Shown here piece after piece: positions 43,852 through 53,292 of a stretch of 64,000 nucleotides of DNA (positions are counted from its first letter, which is position 1; each line of letters begins with the position of its first letter). The notes under the pieces are model-generated. The model had not been told where the DNA came from, did not search any database, and saw only the letters and a program-made list of their open reading frames with translations. Location: contig NZ_CP009283.1 of NCBI RefSeq assembly GCF_000758625.1, positions 3,607,501 to 3,671,500 of the forward strand, written 5' to 3'. Source of the DNA: Paenibacillus sp. FSL R7-0273. GTDB lineage: Bacteria > Bacillota > Bacilli > Paenibacillales > Paenibacillaceae. The position numbers and the translations under genes were made by a program.

Positions 43852-45477
43852 ATGAGCCACATGATCAAGAATCCGGTCCTGCGGGGCTTCAATCCCGATC
43901 CGTCCATCCTGCGGGTCGGGGATGATTATTATATCGCCACCTCCACCTTTGAATGGTTCCCGGGTGTGCAGATTCATCATTCCCGGGATCTGGTCAACTG
44001 GGAGCTGATTACCCGTCCGCTTAACCGGGTCTCCCAGCTGGACCTACGCGGCATCGGCGCTTCCCAGGGTATCTGGGCACCATGCCTGACTTATGATAAC
44101 GGCACGTTCTATCTCATTTACACTGTAGTGAATTCCTTTTATGTCAAAATGTACGACACACCCAATTATCTGGTTACCACGGCGGATATCCGCGGGGAGT
44201 GGTCTGAGCCGGTCTACCTGAACAGCTACGGGTTCGATCCGTCGCTGTTTCATGATGAGGACGGCCGTAAGTACATCGTAAGCATGGTAACCGATCACCG
44301 GGTAACGAAACGCTATAGAGGGCATCTTGTCATCCAGGAGTATTCTGCTGAGGAGCAGAAAATGATTGGTGAGGTTGTAACAATCTATGCGAGCCAGGAT
44401 ACCTATCTGGAGGGTCCGCATATTTATAAGCGGGGAGGCTATTATTACCTGTTCGCTGCGGATACCGGAACAGGGGAAGGCCACGGCCAGAGCATGCTGA
44501 GAGCCAGAGAGCTGTTCGGGCCCTACGAGGCTTACAAGGGCAATTCCCTGATGACCTCCAGGGACAATCCCGATCTTCCGCTGCAGAAGGCGGGCCACGG
44601 TGATCTGGTCGAAACCCCGAACGGGGAGTGGTACATGGTGCATTTATGCGGCCGTCCCTTAGAGAACCGTACGGAAAAAGGAGAGCGGAAATATACACTC
44701 GGGCGTGAAACGGCGCTGCAAAAGGTAGAGTGGACCGAAGACGGCTGGCTGCGCCTGGCGAACGGCTCGGTACTGCCTGATACCGAGGTAGAAGCTCCTG
44801 ACCTGCCGCTGCACCCGTTCCCGGTGAAGCCGGCAAGGGATCATTTTGACGGTGCTGAGCTGGATATCAGCTTTCAGTCCCTGCGGGTTCCGCTTGACGC
44901 TACCTTCTATTCCCTGAGCGAACGGCCCGGTTATCTGCGGCTGTACGGCCGCGAAGGACTTGGCTCGAAGTTCCGGCAGAGCCTGATTGCCAGACGCTGG
45001 GAGGAGCATCGTTTCACGGCAGCGGCAGCGCTTGAATTCGAGCCCTCCAGCTTCAAGCAGATGGCCGGCCTGATCCTGATCTATGATACCCAGAACTATT
45101 ACTATCTCCATGTCACGCATCATGAGGACCTGGGACGGTGCATCAGCATTCTCTCCGCCGTCAACAACAGCTATTTGGAGCCTGCCGGATATGTACCGCT
45201 GCCGGATAACGCAAAGCGGATTCTGCTGCGGGCTGAGGTCGATTATGACAAGCTTCAGTTCTCCTATTCTGTAGATGGTGAAGACGGATATGAGGTTATC
45301 GGTCCAGTGCTTGATGCAAGTACTTTGTCTGACGAAGCCTGCCAGGAGGGCTGGTTCACCGGGTCATTTGCCGGCATCTGCTGCCAGGATTTAACCGGCT
45401 TCCGCCAGCCCGCCGATTTTGATTATTTTGAGTACTATAACAGGGTGCAGGCAGGCGCTGCTAACGGCCATGACTGA
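43852..45477 (+). CDS. Glycoside hydrolase family 43 (beta-xylosidase/arabinofuranosidase type)
   Basis: A 541-aa cytoplasmic glycosidase: five-bladed propeller (about 5-320) with Asp16 in NPDPSILRVGDDYY as base, an Asp in SYGFDPSLFHDEDG, and Glu in YLEGPHIYKRGGYYYL as acid, then a C-terminal beta-sandwich (about 340-530) typical of GH43 xylosidases. It trims xylose or arabinose from imported oligosaccharides. The ATG at 43852 follows GTGAGG by 11 nt; the ATG at 43828 lacks an SD. Its stop overlaps the start of the GH28 remnant. Confidence 0.92.
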   Translation: MSHMIKNPVLRGFNPDPSILRVGDDYYIATSTFEWFPGVQIHHSRDLVNWELITRPLNRVSQLDLRGIGASQGIWAPCLTYDNGTFYLIYTVVNSFYVKMYDTPNYLVTTADIRGEWSEPVYLNSYGFDPSLFHDEDGRKYIVSMVTDHRVTKRYRGHLVIQEYSAEEQKMIGEVVTIYASQDTYLEGPHIYKRGGYYYLFAADTGTGEGHGQSMLRARELFGPYEAYKGNSLMTSRDNPDLPLQKAGHGDLVETPNGEWYMVHLCGRPLENRTEKGERKYTLGRETALQKVEWTEDGWLRLANGSVLPDTEVEAPDLPLHPFPVKPARDHFDGAELDISFQSLRVPLDATFYSLSERPGYLRLYGREGLGSKFRQSLIARRWEEHRFTAAAALEFEPSSFKQMAGLILIYDTQNYYYLHVTHHEDLGRCISILSAVNNSYLEPAGYVPLPDNAKRILLRAEVDYDKLQFSYSVDGEDGYEVIGPVLDASTLSDEACQEGWFTGSFAGICCQDLTGFRQPADFDYFEYYNRVQAGAANGHD

Positions 45478-45722
45478 TATTTTTGATGTGAAGCGGTACG
45501 GCGCCGCTGGCGACGGGGTAACGGTGGATACCCGTGCAATCCAGCAGGCCATTGATGAATGCCATGGGTCCGGCGGCGGGACTGCATCCGGAGGCAGCTG
45601 CAGAGAATTACTATCCCGACTGGAGCCGGACCACCTTCATGGATATCCGGAATGTGGAGCGGCTTACCGTCGACGGAATCAGATTCCATGCGCTGCGGGA
45701 GGATACACGGAATCCTATATAA
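45470..45722 (+). pseudogene. Remnant of a family 28 glycoside hydrolase (polygalacturonase-like)
   Basis: The ATG overlapping the GH43 stop opens MTDIFDVKRYGAAGDGVT...DTRAIQQAIDECHGSGGG, the standard N-terminus of GH28 pectinases. After residue 37 (nt 45580) the frame breaks, and in the +1 frame LHPEAAAENYYPD, SRTTFMDIRNVERLTVDG and REDTRNPI appear, which match the extreme C-terminus of such enzymes, then a stop. About 350-400 codons of the catalytic domain are gone, so this is a deletion remnant, not a sequencing slip. Confidence 0.8.
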
Positions 45723-45824
45723 TAGAAGGAAGTAACACGCTTAAGCAGGATATTATGGAATATTAGCTGCGTCAAGACCGTGACCGGGCAGCATAAGGAC
45801 AGCTGATAGAGGATGAGAATGTGA

Positions 45825-46865
45825 ATGGATTTTACGACGGATGCTTATATAAAGGCCTTGTATCAACGGACAGAAGCGGTGAGAAACAACAGGGATTTAT
45901 GCCTGACACGGGACGAACAGCGGGAATGGCTGATGGGCAGACTGAAACAGGCACTGGGAGAGTTCCCGGAGGCTTCAGCTCCACTTAATCCTGTGCTGCT
46001 GGAGCGTATTGCATACAAAGATTTTATTCTGGAGCGTATTTCTTATTCTACTGAGGAAGCTCTTCATGTGCCCGTTATCGTGCTGGTTCCCAAGACTGGC
46101 AGCGGGCCGTGGCCGGCAGTATTGGCCTGCCACGGACATGGCAACGGACAGCTGGATGCCGCCGGACTGAATTCGGATTACAGGGAATTAGAGGAGCCGG
46201 GTATACACAACCGGTTTGCTGTCCAGCTGGTTAAGCAGGGGATGATCGTCGTGATCCCTGAGATCCTGGGCTTTGGGGTGCGCCGGGTCGCAGAGGAGAT
46301 GAAGAACGGTTCCAGTCCAAGCTCCTGCAGCACCCTGGTTTCACAGCTAATGTTATTCGGCAGGACGCTTGCCGGAATGAGAGTCTATGAAGCGATGCGG
46401 GCAGTTGATTATCTCTCTATGCGGAAGGATAGTGATTCTTCCCGGATCGGGATATTCGGCTTCTCCGGAGGCAGTCTGATTGCCGCCTATGCCGCCGCGC
46501 TGGATGAACGGATCAAAGCGGCTGTGCTGTGCGGCTGGACGAACACCTTTGCCGGCAGCATACTGGCTATGCATCACTGCATTGATAATTATTTGCCCGG
46601 GATCTTACAGGCTGCCGAGAAGCCGGAGCTGGTTGGTTTAATCGCCCCCAGAGCCCTGTTCATTGAATCGGGCGTCCATGATCCGATCTTCCCTGTGCAG
46701 CACGTGCATTCTGCCATCACCAGCCTGGAGCAAATATACTCGGCCCGGGATGCCGCGTCCCGGCTGTCGTATGATCTTCATCCCGGCAGCCATGAGATTT
46801 ACGGAAAGCTCTCCGTGCCGTGGCTTTACCGGATGCTGACCAATGAGGCTGTAAATCAGGGTTAG
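45825..46865 (+). CDS. Alpha/beta hydrolase (acetyl-esterase/dienelactone-hydrolase-like)
   Basis: A 346-aa hydrolase. The nucleophile elbow is IFGFSGGS near residues 211-218, the acid is probably Asp in ESGVHDPIFP and the base His in HPGSHEIYG near 330. An N-terminal helical stretch (1-60) precedes the core; CHGHGNGQ near 97-104 is the oxyanion-loop region. There is no signal peptide. Position behind GH88/GH43/GH28 suggests removal of ester groups from pectin- or xylan-derived sugars; the exact substrate is unknown. Confidence 0.8.
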   Translation: MDFTTDAYIKALYQRTEAVRNNRDLCLTRDEQREWLMGRLKQALGEFPEASAPLNPVLLERIAYKDFILERISYSTEEALHVPVIVLVPKTGSGPWPAVLACHGHGNGQLDAAGLNSDYRELEEPGIHNRFAVQLVKQGMIVVIPEILGFGVRRVAEEMKNGSSPSSCSTLVSQLMLFGRTLAGMRVYEAMRAVDYLSMRKDSDSSRIGIFGFSGGSLIAAYAAALDERIKAAVLCGWTNTFAGSILAMHHCIDNYLPGILQAAEKPELVGLIAPRALFIESGVHDPIFPVQHVHSAITSLEQIYSARDAASRLSYDLHPGSHEIYGKLSVPWLYRMLTNEAVNQG

Positions 46866-46906
46866 CTATTGGAGTCGCCCCACAGCTTCATCCCACATGA
46901 AATCAC

Positions 46907-46942
46907 AAAAAAGACTCAGCCAATTCGAGCTGAGTCTTTTTT
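46907..46942. terminator. Bidirectional terminator between the hydrolase and LysR genes
   Basis: AAAAAAGACTCAGC (46907-46920) pairs with GCTGAGTCTTTTTT (46929-46942), a perfect 14-bp inverted repeat usable from both strands. Confidence 0.9.
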
Positions 46943-46966
46943 AATACCGTAAGCAGCCCTTACGTC

Positions 46967-47857
46967 TCACACCGTCCCCGTAATCTCAATAAACTTGCTC
47001 GCCGCCGTGGTCAGCGGCATGTTGCGCATGGTCATGATGCCGACCTGTGCCGGGGGCAGCTGGACATCCAGCTTAATCTCGAACAGCGAGCCTTCCTCCA
47101 GTTCCTTGGAGACAAACTCGCGGGTTACGAACGAGATACCGAGCCCTTTGCGGGCAAATTCGATCAGCAGACCGACGCTGCCGACCTCGATTTCCGGCTT
47201 CAGCTCATAGCCGTAGCCCCGGAACAGGTCGCTTACCGCCGCACGGGCACGGCTTCTGCGGGAAAAGAGAATGATGGGATGGCGCAGCAGCTCTTCAATG
47301 GTAAGCACCTTATCATTCAGCTCCGGATAGTGGCTGCTGCCGGCGACAAAGCAGTCCTGCAGCTGGAGCCCCTGCCACACCTCAAGCTGGGGATCGGCAA
47401 TCGGAATGCGGACGACGCCCAGATCGACCTGGCCCTCTTTTAGATAAGAGATGACTTCCGGGGTGGTTCCGTGGATCAGATGCAGCCGGATGCCGGGGTA
47501 ATGCTGGTGGAAGGTTTCAATAAAGGGCAGCAGGTAGTGCTTAAACAGGGAATCACTGCCGCCGATCCGCAGCTCGCCGTTATCGAGATTTTTGAGCTCG
47601 GTCATCTTCTTCTCCGCCTGGGTGATGAGGATATGCGACTGCTCAATGTAGGAGTAGAGTGCGGCTCCCTCCGGTGTAAGGGTAACGCCCTTGGAATTGC
47701 GGTTGAACAGGGTAAGGCCAAAGCTGTCCTCGAGTTGCTTGATGGCATGGCTGACGCTCGGTTGGGTGATAAACAGCACTTTGGCAGCCTGAGAGAGGCT
47801 TCCGGTTTTGGCAGCCCAATAAAAAACCTTGTATAATTCGAAATTGTTCATAGACAC
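46967..47857 (-). CDS. LysR-family transcriptional regulator
   Basis: A 296-aa regulator: N-terminal winged helix with GSLSQAAKVLFITQPSVSHAI (about residues 19-39) and a type 2 periplasmic-fold effector domain. The GTG at 47857 has GGAG about 9 nt upstream; ATG 47851 is the alternative. It is divergent from zwf, with 99 nt between the starts. LysR proteins normally bind such a shared region, so control of the pentose phosphate operon and of itself is inferred. The effector is unknown. Confidence 0.9.
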   Translation of the reverse strand: MSMNNFELYKVFYWAAKTGSLSQAAKVLFITQPSVSHAIKQLEDSFGLTLFNRNSKGVTLTPEGAALYSYIEQSHILITQAEKKMTELKNLDNGELRIGGSDSLFKHYLLPFIETFHQHYPGIRLHLIHGTTPEVISYLKEGQVDLGVVRIPIADPQLEVWQGLQLQDCFVAGSSHYPELNDKVLTIEELLRHPIILFSRRSRARAAVSDLFRGYGYELKPEIEVGSVGLLIEFARKGLGISFVTREFVSKELEEGSLFEIKLDVQLPPAQVGIMTMRNMPLTTAASKFIEITGTV

Positions 47858-47956
47858 AGTCTATAGCTCCTGTACAATATATTAATTACTTGTATAGCTC
47901 GTATTTGTATTATAGTGTAACAAGGAAAGATAAACCATAGCAGAAGGAGAATCGAG

Positions 47957-49468
47957 ATGGAGGCGACCACATTTGTTTTATTCGGAGCGACAGGAGATCT
48001 GGCCCGTAGAAAAATATATCCTGCACTCTACAACCTGTTTCTCGACCGCAAGCTGCATGATTCCTTCGCTGTAATTGGACTCGGCAGAAGAGAAGTTGCT
48101 GATGAAGCTTACCAGGCCATGGTGGAGCGTTCGCTCCGGGATTTCTCCCGGCGTGAGGTGAAGGACACAGCGTCCGTACGCAGCTTCCTCCAGGCCTTCC
48201 GATATAATGTGCTGGATGTCGGGCACACCGAAGATTATGTGAAGCTGCTTAACCGGGTAGAGCAGCTGGAGACAGGCATGGGCAGTACTCCTAACCGGAT
48301 GTTTTACTTGTCGGTGGGGCCGGAGTTTTTTGAGCCGATTGCCCTGAACATTGAGGCCAGCGGCCTCGGAGCAGCGAAAGGCTGGAAACGGCTTGTCATC
48401 GAGAAGCCCTTCGGGCATGATCTGCAGTCTGCGCAGGAGCTGAATCTGACGCTCAGCAAAGCTTTTACCGAGGAAGAGATTTACCGGATTGACCATTACC
48501 TGGGCAAGCCGATGGTACAGGAGCTGGACGTATTCCAGCAGACCAACCCGGTGCTGCATGCACTCTGGAACAACCGCTATATTGCCAATGTACAGATTAC
48601 GGCTGCTGAAACCGTCGGAGTTGAGGAGAGAGCCGGGTATTATGACCACGTTGGCGCGCTGCGCGACATGTTCCAGAACCATATGCTGCAGCTGCTGATG
48701 ATGCTCGCAATCCGCCTGCCGAAGGACAGCTCTGCTGACGAGGTACGCTTCAAGAAAAAAGAGGTAATGGAAGCCCTCGAGCCGCTGGATGAAGACAATA
48801 TAGAGGCCAGTGTTATCCGGGGCCAATATACCGCAGGTGCAATTAAAGGCATACCGGTTCCCGGCTACCGTTCTGAACCGGGGATTTCCGCAGGATCGAT
48901 GAATGATACGTTTATCGCCGCCAGACTGCAGATTGATGATCCGTTCTGGAAGGGCGTTCCCTTCTATATCCGGACAGGCAAGCGCATGAAGGAGAAGTCG
49001 ACGCGGATCGTCATCGAATTCAAAGAGCCGCTGAAGCAAAGCTCAACCGTAGAAGAGGATGATATTCCTAATCTGCTGGTGTTCGAGATCAGCCCGAATG
49101 AAGGCATTACTTTGCAGCTCAAGGCCAGAGATCCGCGGAACAAAGGCAAGTTCAAGGCCGTGCATATCGACTTCCATACCAGCTCCATCGAGGTGCCGGA
49201 GGCATATGAGAACCTGATCCATGATGCGCTGAACGGGGACCCGTCGTTCTTTGCCCACTGGAATGAGGTAGAGCTGTCCTGGAAATGGGTACAGCCGATC
49301 CTGAACGCTTTTGCCGGCAATTCCGTGCCGTTATATTCCTATGCCGCAGGTTCACACGGACCGGCTGAGTCGGACCAGCTGCTGGCGCAGGACGGACATC
49401 ACTGGTGGCTGGATGCCCCTGTTGACGCAGAAAGCGAGATTGCTCTGCCGGATGCTTCAAATTTTTAA
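47957..49468 (+). CDS. zwf: Glucose-6-phosphate 1-dehydrogenase
   Basis: A 503-aa NADP-dependent enzyme, first step of the oxidative pentose phosphate pathway. The nucleotide-binding motif is FGATGDLARRKIYPAL at residues 8-23. The active-site motif is RIDHYLGKP near 177-185; most family members have Glu after the Lys, here it is Pro. AGAAGGAGA precedes the ATG. It is followed by transaldolase and 6-phosphogluconate dehydrogenase in the same direction. Confidence 0.95.
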   Translation: MEATTFVLFGATGDLARRKIYPALYNLFLDRKLHDSFAVIGLGRREVADEAYQAMVERSLRDFSRREVKDTASVRSFLQAFRYNVLDVGHTEDYVKLLNRVEQLETGMGSTPNRMFYLSVGPEFFEPIALNIEASGLGAAKGWKRLVIEKPFGHDLQSAQELNLTLSKAFTEEEIYRIDHYLGKPMVQELDVFQQTNPVLHALWNNRYIANVQITAAETVGVEERAGYYDHVGALRDMFQNHMLQLLMMLAIRLPKDSSADEVRFKKKEVMEALEPLDEDNIEASVIRGQYTAGAIKGIPVPGYRSEPGISAGSMNDTFIAARLQIDDPFWKGVPFYIRTGKRMKEKSTRIVIEFKEPLKQSSTVEEDDIPNLLVFEISPNEGITLQLKARDPRNKGKFKAVHIDFHTSSIEVPEAYENLIHDALNGDPSFFAHWNEVELSWKWVQPILNAFAGNSVPLYSYAAGSHGPAESDQLLAQDGHHWWLDAPVDAESEIALPDASNF

Positions 49469-49534
49469 ATCAAATATTGATGAAAATGAACTTGAAGTAT
49501 TTTATAGTTCAACTAAAAACTGGAGGTTACCACA

Positions 49535-50203
49535 ATGAAATTTTTCATCGACACAGCTAATGTAGAAGATATCAAAAAAGCGTACAAAATCGGAGTCCTG
49601 TCCGGGGTTACCACCAATCCGTCGCTCGTTGCCAAAGAGGGCGTGAAATTTGAAGACCGCATTGCCGAAATTCTCCAGACTGTACCTGAAGTGGAATCCG
49701 TATCAGCTGAAGTAACGCCTGACGCTGTAACTGCAGAGCAGATGATTGCCGAAGCCGATGAGCTGATCAAGATCAACAATTATGATAAAAATATTACGAT
49801 CAAGCTTCCGATGACCCTTGCAGGACTTGAAGCCTGCCGTTACCTGACTCAAAAAGGCGTAAAAACCAACGTAACCCTGATCTTCACGGTGAACCAGGCG
49901 CTGCTGGCTGCCCGTGCCGGTGCCACTTATGTATCGCCGTTCCTCGGCCGTCTTGATGATATCTCTGAGGATGGCGTTCAGCTGATCGTAAAAGTCGCCG
50001 AGCTGTTCCGCATTCACAAGCTGGATGCCCAGATTATCGCTGCTTCCGTCCGTCATCCGGACCACGTTACCCGTGTAGCCATGGCTGGTGCGCATATTGC
50101 CACTATTCCGTTCAGCGTAATTGAGCAAATCTCCAAGCACCCGCTGACAGATCAGGGTCTGGAGAAGTTCGCTGCTGACTGGAAAAAGGCTCCGCAGGTT
50201 TAA
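49535..50203 (+). CDS. tal: Transaldolase, short TalC/MipB type
   Basis: A 222-aa TIM-barrel aldolase of the small transaldolase subfamily. The Schiff-base lysine is Lys90 in ITIKLPMT, and the N-terminal motif [13 protein letters not shown] and [13 protein letters not shown] are family signatures. It transfers a dihydroxyacetone unit from sedoheptulose 7-phosphate; fructose-6-phosphate aldolase activity is a close alternative. CTGGAGG lies just before the start. It links the two oxidative enzymes to the non-oxidative branch. Confidence 0.92.
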   Translation: MKFFIDTANVEDIKKAYKIGVLSGVTTNPSLVAKEGVKFEDRIAEILQTVPEVESVSAEVTPDAVTAEQMIAEADELIKINNYDKNITIKLPMTLAGLEACRYLTQKGVKTNVTLIFTVNQALLAARAGATYVSPFLGRLDDISEDGVQLIVKVAELFRIHKLDAQIIAASVRHPDHVTRVAMAGAHIATIPFSVIEQISKHPLTDQGLEKFAADWKKAPQV

Positions 50204-50236
50204 TAATCCGGAACACGAAAGGGAGGTCTATTAAAG

Positions 50237-51655
50237 ATGGGTAAACAGCAGATCGGAGTAGTCGGTTTAGCCGTTATGGGCAAGAACCTGGCAATGAATA
50301 TGGAAAGCAAGGGCTTTTCGGTAGCCGTATATAACCGTTCGAGTGAGAAAACAGATGAGCTGCTGGCTGAAGCAGCAGGCAAAAACTTCGTCGGTGCCTA
50401 CAGCATTGAGGAGTTCGTGCAATCGCTGGAGCTGCCGCGAAAAATCATGATTATGGTCAAAGCCGGCAAGCCGACTGATGATACGATTCAGCAGCTGGTT
50501 CCGTTTCTGTCGCCGGGCGACATTCTGATTGACGGCGGGAATGCATTCTTCCCGGACACACAGCGCCGCAACAAGGAGCTGCAGGCTCAGGGCTTCCGCT
50601 TCATCGGTGCCGGTGTATCCGGCGGCGAAGAGGGTGCACTGAAAGGGCCGGCGATTATGCCGGGCGGCCAGCAGGATGCCTATGAGCTGGTTGAACCGAT
50701 TCTGACAGCTATCTCCGCAAAAGTGGACGGCGACCCGTGCTCGACCTACATCGGACCGGACGGTGCCGGCCACTATGTCAAAATGGTCCACAACGGCATC
50801 GAGTATGGCGATATGCAGCTGATCGGCGAAGCTTACCAGCTGCTGAAGGATGTGCTGGGGCTTGATACTGCAGAGCTGCATGAGATCTTTGCCGAATGGA
50901 ACCGCGGCGAGCTGAGCAGCTACCTGATCGAGATTACAGCTGACATTTTTGCTAAGGCAGATCCGGAAACCGGTAAGCCGATGGTTGATGTGATCCTTGA
51001 TTCCGCCGGCCAGAAGGGCACAGGCAAATGGACCAGCCAGAACGCACTGGATCTCGGCGTGCCGCTGTCCATCATCACGGAGTCCGTCTTTGCACGCTTC
51101 CTGTCTGCAATGAAGGAAGAGCGTGTTGCAGCCAGCAAGCGTCTGCAGGGACCTGAAGTCAAGAGCTTTGACGGGGATGCCAAGGAATTTATTGAAGCAG
51201 TCCGCAAAGCGCTGTATGCCAGCAAAATCGCCTCCTACGCCCAGGGCTTTGCCCAGATGCGCGTAGCCTCGGACGAATACAACTGGAGCCTGAACTACGG
51301 CAGCATCGCTATGATCTTCCGCGGCGGCTGCATCATCCGTGCCGGCTTCCTGCAGAATATCAAGGATGCCTATGACCGTGATCCTGAGCTGAAGAACCTG
51401 TTCCTGGATGAATATTTCAGCAATGTTGTCCATAACTATCAGGACGCATGGAGAGACGTAGTAGCTCTTGCGGTAAAACGGGGTATTCCGGTTCCGGCCT
51501 TTGCGTCCGGACTGGCTTATTACGACAGCTACCGTTCCGAAAGACTCCCGGCCAACCTGCTGCAGGCACAGCGTGATTACTTCGGTGCACATACCTTTGA
51601 ACGTGTTGACAAGCCGGGCAGCTTCCATTTCCAGTGGATGAGCCAGGGCGAATAA
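50237..51655 (+). CDS. gndA: 6-phosphogluconate dehydrogenase, decarboxylating
   Basis: A 472-aa enzyme forming ribulose 5-phosphate, CO2 and NADPH. The Rossmann motif is [13 protein letters not shown] with NRSSEKT giving NADP preference. The catalytic region is [15 protein letters not shown] and [18 protein letters not shown]. The C-terminal helical domain is full length. The ATG has GGGAGG upstream, and the operon ends in a strong terminator. Confidence 0.95.
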   Translation: MGKQQIGVVGLAVMGKNLAMNMESKGFSVAVYNRSSEKTDELLAEAAGKNFVGAYSIEEFVQSLELPRKIMIMVKAGKPTDDTIQQLVPFLSPGDILIDGGNAFFPDTQRRNKELQAQGFRFIGAGVSGGEEGALKGPAIMPGGQQDAYELVEPILTAISAKVDGDPCSTYIGPDGAGHYVKMVHNGIEYGDMQLIGEAYQLLKDVLGLDTAELHEIFAEWNRGELSSYLIEITADIFAKADPETGKPMVDVILDSAGQKGTGKWTSQNALDLGVPLSIITESVFARFLSAMKEERVAASKRLQGPEVKSFDGDAKEFIEAVRKALYASKIASYAQGFAQMRVASDEYNWSLNYGSIAMIFRGGCIIRAGFLQNIKDAYDRDPELKNLFLDEYFSNVVHNYQDAWRDVVALAVKRGIPVPAFASGLAYYDSYRSERLPANLLQAQRDYFGAHTFERVDKPGSFHFQWMSQGE

Positions 51656-51672
51656 TCTGATCGTTGTAAGAA

Positions 51673-51699
51673 GTCCGGGTCTCTCAACCCGGGCTTTTT
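51673..51699 (+). terminator. Terminator of the zwf-tal-gndA operon
   Basis: GTCCGGGT (51673-51680) pairs with ACCCGGGC (51687-51694), then T5. Confidence 0.85.
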
Positions 51700-51774
51700 C
51701 CTTTTGAAGGGATCGAGACTTTAGATATGCAACTATGCTATGATCGTGTTACCACAGGCAGGAGAGAGGTTATT

Positions 51775-52776
51775 ATGAAGAACGCAAATGCCAATCTGAT
51801 GAAGGAAATCAATTTGAATAATGTGCGCCAGGTGATGAAGCGTGCAGGGACTGCAACCAAGCCGCAGCTGGCCGCGCTGACGAAGCTTAGTGTGGTAACG
51901 GTTAACTCGCTCGTTAAGGAGCTGGTGGAATCAGACGAAATGATTGAGGATCAGACAATAGCATCCGGCGGAGGCCGGCCGGCCCTCACCTACCGGTTCA
52001 ACTATGATCACAGCCAGGCGCTGGTTATTTATTTGAAGGAGAATCAGGGGCAGCGTGTCGCTTCTGCAGCAGTTATCAATCTGGAGAACCGGACTGTCAG
52101 TCAGCAGGAATATGTGCTGCCTGCCTTTGAACAGCAGTATTTTGCTGAGATCATCAGCAGCTTTCTTATTGCCTGCCCGCAGGTAAAAGTAATCGGCATG
52201 GGCATTCCAGGGCAGATCGTTAACGGCAGAATTGTCGTGGCCAGCCACCAGGAGCTGGAAGGGGCCGCTTTGATTGAAGAGCTGGAGCAACAGTTTCAGC
52301 TGCCGGTTATAGTGGAGAATGATGTTAACGCTGCAGTGTTCGGCTACCAGGCTACCCGGGGAGAAGCAGACGGGCAAAGTATAACGGGGATCTACTTCCC
52401 GAAGAAGTATCCGCCCGGGATGGGCATATATCTGAACGGTACTATCATCAGAGGCAAAAACGGCATGGCTGGGGAAATTAAATTCCTGCCTCACCGGATT
52501 GACTGGTATGCTGAAAGGAGAGAGGAAGTGCTGCTGGAGGCGGCCAGCCGGATTATCCAGAGTGTGAACGCCGTTCTTGCCCCGGATCAAATCGTGGTCT
52601 ACCAGGAGATAACAGCTGCTGAACAATGGCTTGATTTCTGGAAAAGCTATCAGGCCCGGGAACCGATGCCTCATGATCCCGAAGTGATTCTGAGCAATAC
52701 CTTTCAGGCCGATTACGAAGCCGGGATGCGCAGACTAACCTTGCAAAGGCTTGATCCGGAAGCGGTTCAATTCTAG
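51775..52776 (+). CDS. ROK-family regulator lacking the zinc motif
   Basis: A 333-aa protein with N-terminal helix-turn-helix (TKPQLAALTKLSVVTVNSLV, about 28-47) and a shortened ROK domain (about 75-300, with PVIVENDVNAAVFGY near 192). The cysteine motif CxCGxxGC found in most ROK repressors, including the one at 3024, is absent and the C-terminal half is reduced, so sugar phosphorylation is unlikely. The start at 51775 has GGAGAGAGG upstream. Its target is unclear; the VOC-MFS-maa genes follow. Confidence 0.8.
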   Translation: MKNANANLMKEINLNNVRQVMKRAGTATKPQLAALTKLSVVTVNSLVKELVESDEMIEDQTIASGGGRPALTYRFNYDHSQALVIYLKENQGQRVASAAVINLENRTVSQQEYVLPAFEQQYFAEIISSFLIACPQVKVIGMGIPGQIVNGRIVVASHQELEGAALIEELEQQFQLPVIVENDVNAAVFGYQATRGEADGQSITGIYFPKKYPPGMGIYLNGTIIRGKNGMAGEIKFLPHRIDWYAERREEVLLEAASRIIQSVNAVLAPDQIVVYQEITAAEQWLDFWKSYQAREPMPHDPEVILSNTFQADYEAGMRRLTLQRLDPEAVQF

Positions 52777-52783
52777 TAATGTA

Positions 52784-52814
52784 TTGACAAATACCGGATG
52801 GTAGCGCATATTAA
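52784..52814 (+). promoter_or_regulatory. Candidate promoter of the VOC protein gene
   Basis: Consensus TTGACA (52784-52789) followed by CATATT/TATTAA at 17-19 nt. Confidence 0.5.
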
Positions 52815-52861
52815 ATAAAGATACTTTATAAAGTAGTTGTAATAATGGAGGGAGCAGAGAA

Positions 52862-53242
52862 ATGAGAATTGAGCATGTGGCCATGTATGTCCACAATCTG
52901 GAATCAGCGAAGCAGTTTTTTGTTACCTTTTTTCAGGCTATACCCGGGGAATTGTATCATAATCCAGTCACCGGCTTACGGACCTACTTTTTAACCTTCG
53001 AGGGCGGTGCACGCCTTGAAATTATGAACAGGCCTGATATGGAGCAGGCAAAGGGGCTGAAGCGCACAGGGCTCATCCATCTGGCGTTCAGCGTTGGGAG
53101 CACAGCCAGGGTTGACGCTTTAACAGAGGAGCTGAAGGAAGCCGGCTATACCGTTCTGAGCGGTCCCCGTACGACAGGAGATGGCTATTATGAGAGCTGC
53201 GTTCTCGGATTTGAGGATAATCAGATCGAAATTACGGTATAA
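52862..53242 (+). CDS. VOC (glyoxalase/bleomycin-resistance) family protein
   Basis: A 126-aa protein with two beta-alpha-beta-beta-beta modules. Possible metal ligands are His5 (IEHVAMYV), Glu in ARLEIMN, His in GLIHLAFSV and Glu in NQIEITV, the regular positions of this superfamily. Members are lyases, isomerases, dioxygenases or drug-binding proteins; the substrate cannot be told. GGAGGGAGC precedes the start. Confidence 0.85.
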   Translation: MRIEHVAMYVHNLESAKQFFVTFFQAIPGELYHNPVTGLRTYFLTFEGGARLEIMNRPDMEQAKGLKRTGLIHLAFSVGSTARVDALTEELKEAGYTVLSGPRTTGDGYYESCVLGFEDNQIEITV

Positions 53243-53292
53243 CAGGCAGCAGCTGCCTTTATTCTAAATTTATAAGTTAAAAGAGGGATGGT

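Noticed and set aside
45470..45722. Simple frameshift (sequencing error) in the GH28 gene
   Set aside because: Several hundred codons of the catalytic domain are missing; restoring the frame would not restore the gene.
50267..51628. 453-aa minus-strand frame opposite gndA (also 42718-43980, 33169-34410 and 7066-8064)
   Set aside because: Long antisense frames in GC-rich genes; no ribosome sites, low-complexity Leu/Gln/His composition, and clear family genes on the other strand.
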